Shown in pieces: positions 63,101 through 64,000 of a stretch of 64,000 bases of DNA (positions are counted from its first letter, which is position 1; each line of letters opens with the position of its first letter). The stretch comes from an uncultured Halomonas sp. (GTDB lineage: Bacteria; Pseudomonadota; Gammaproteobacteria; Pseudomonadales; Halomonadaceae): contig NZ_CANMTQ010000007.1 of the NCBI RefSeq assembly GCF_947500835.1, positions 124,001 to 188,000 on the forward strand, in the 5' to 3' direction. The notes beneath the pieces were generated by a model. The model did no database searches and was not told where the DNA came from. It saw only the letters and a program-made list of their open reading frames with translations. A program made the position numbers and the translations under genes.

Positions 63101-63250
63101 GCACGCAGATTCCGACGCTCGGCATGGAGCTCGATGCACCTATCGCTCGCTGAAGCGATCTCCTACAGGCAATTGATATCACGAGGTTTCGTAGGAGACC
63201 GATTTATCGGGCGATGAATCAGACCGAATTCACATGGAACGTCGAAGAGC
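63101..63250. repeat. Dispersed REP-like repeat, copy B
   Basis: Near-copy of 60691-60826, 2.4 kb away and in the same orientation. It lies between the fhuF-like gene and the receptor gene, and includes a relic of the flhE start (ATGGAACGTCGAAGAGCC). It overlaps the end of the receptor region only marginally. Confidence 0.85.
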
Positions 63251-63251
63251 C

Positions 63252-64000
63252 TTAATAGTCCATGGACCAGCTCAGGCTATACGCCCGCCCCCGGCCCTGA
63301 TAGTCGAACAGATAAGCCGGACCGAAGTTCGGCGAGTAGAAGAGCTCCGCGCGTTGCCCCCATACCGTGGAATAGCTCTTGTCCAGCAGGTTCTCGACCC
63401 CGACGCTGAATTTGCCAAAGCGGGTGTTCTGCCCCAGCAACAGATCCAGGGTGGTATAGCCGTCGATTTCCTGATCCTGATCGTCGTCCAGATCGAACAC
63501 ATGATTGGCCTGCAACCGTGCAGAGCGCTCAAAATCCGACCAGCCCACAAACGCGGTGGCGGTAGACGTTGAAGCGTAGCGCACGTCCCGCTTGTCCCAG
63601 TCACCATCGATCTTCTGCTCCGAGCGCACCGCGTGCAAGGTGCCGCCGGCCTCGAAACCGTGATCGAAGTAGCGGGTCGCGGCGGCTTCGAAACCGTAGT
63701 CGCGCTTCTTGTCGTCCACCACGGACACGCTCAGGTCATCGTTGTTTTCCACCGCCTTGTCCGACCAGGCGTAATAGAGAGCTGCCTGAGCGGACCAGTT
63801 AGCCCCGGCGTAGCGCCAGCCCAGCTCCACCTGATCGGTCTTCACTGCATCCAGGGGGTTGGCATCGACGCTGACTTCCGGGCTCTTGCCGTAGTACTTG
63901 GCCGGATCAGGCAGCTCGAAGCCCTGGCTATAGCGCAGCCAGGTCTGATGCTCACCAAAGTCGTATAAGAGGCTGGCGTTGTAGAGGGTCTCGTCGTAGT
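63252..64000 (-). CDS. TonB-dependent siderophore receptor, C-terminal part
   Basis: The open frame enters from the right edge and ends at 63252, giving the last ~248 residues. It shows beta-barrel alternation with 'LRYSQGFELPDPAKYYGKSP', 'DQVELGWRYAG', 'NLLDKSYSTVWGQ' and a C-terminal 'GRAYSLSWSMDY' that ends in an aromatic residue, as outer-membrane barrels do. It is the outer-membrane gateway for a ferric siderophore; the ligand cannot be told from this part. The N-terminal plug and TonB box lie outside the window. Confidence 0.9.
   Translation of the reverse strand, partial: YDETLYNASLLYDFGEHQTWLRYSQGFELPDPAKYYGKSPEVSVDANPLDAVKTDQVELGWRYAGANWSAQAALYYAWSDKAVENNDDLSVSVVDDKKRDYGFEAAATRYFDHGFEAGGTLHAVRSEQKIDGDWDKRDVRYASTSTATAFVGWSDFERSARLQANHVFDLDDDQDQEIDGYTTLDLLLGQNTRFGKFSVGVENLLDKSYSTVWGQRAELFYSPNFGPAYLFDYQGRGRAYSLSWSMDY

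Noticed and set aside
1..64000. tRNA or rRNA genes
   Set aside because: No cloverleaf-like segment or rRNA sequence was recognised by eye; a tRNA search was not possible, so absence is not proven.

Overview
The window looks like a chromosomal segment of a gamma-proteobacterium, most probably of the Halomonadaceae (Halomonas or a close relative). This is inferred from the moderately GC-rich sequence, the enteric-type flagellar regulator FlhDC and che-flhBA order, the TRAP, 5-oxoprolinase and FhuF genes, and the dispersed hairpin repeats. No rRNA or other firm taxonomic marker is present, so the genus is an inference.

Layout. 1-1.1 kb: an incomplete ATPase gene running off the left edge. 1.2-12.6 kb (minus strand): the basal-body and export genes fliF-G-H-I-J-K, a terminator, then fliL-M-N-O-P-Q-R, with fliE divergent at 12.9 kb. 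13.3-29.5 kb: an accessory stretch crowded with toxin-antitoxin (TA) modules, some intact (BrnTA, HigBA, MntA-HepT, MazEF, DUF4160-DUF2442) and some decaying (YoeB-like, TacT-like, HigA-like, Zeta, a second MntA-HepT, a short antitoxin). Set among them are a lipoprotein esterase, a GAF-PAS-GGDEF-EAL protein, FlaG, flagellin FliC, L-asparaginase and DUF2835. No transposase or integrase was recognised there. 29.5-37.8 kb: a metabolic block in which a TRAP transporter (dctPQM) diverges from a DUF1989 gene and pxpABC (5-oxoprolinase), followed by an MFS exporter; four 83-bp hairpin repeat units lie in the divergent gap.

38.5-62.1 kb (plus strand) is the second flagellar and chemotaxis block: fliD-fliS-fliT, a second FliK-like protein with a stand-alone FlhB C-terminal domain, flhDC, motAB-cheAW-aer-cheRBYZ, flhBA, a very long FlhF, a short FlhG-like protein lacking its ATPase P-loop, flhE and fliA. 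The order flhDC-motAB-cheAW-receptor-cheRBYZ-flhBA-flhE is that of enterobacteria, with flhF and the FlhG-like gene inserted. At the right edge are a FhuF-type ferric reductase and a partial TonB-dependent receptor.

How it works together: FlhDC should switch on the basal-body, export and fliA genes. FliA (sigma-28) then drives the late genes; sigma-28 type sites are visible before fliC, fliD, motA, probably aer, and also before the GGDEF-EAL gene, which would place a c-di-GMP enzyme in the late flagellar regulon. The flg rod/hook genes are not in the window. The most unusual points are the P-loop-less FlhG-like protein coupled to an 817-residue FlhF, two mutually exclusive hairpins ahead of fliA, a BrnTA cassette flanked by 15-bp direct repeats of the fliE 3' end, a perfect 32-bp palindrome ahead of the DUF4160-DUF2442 pair, and the decayed duplicate of MntA-HepT.
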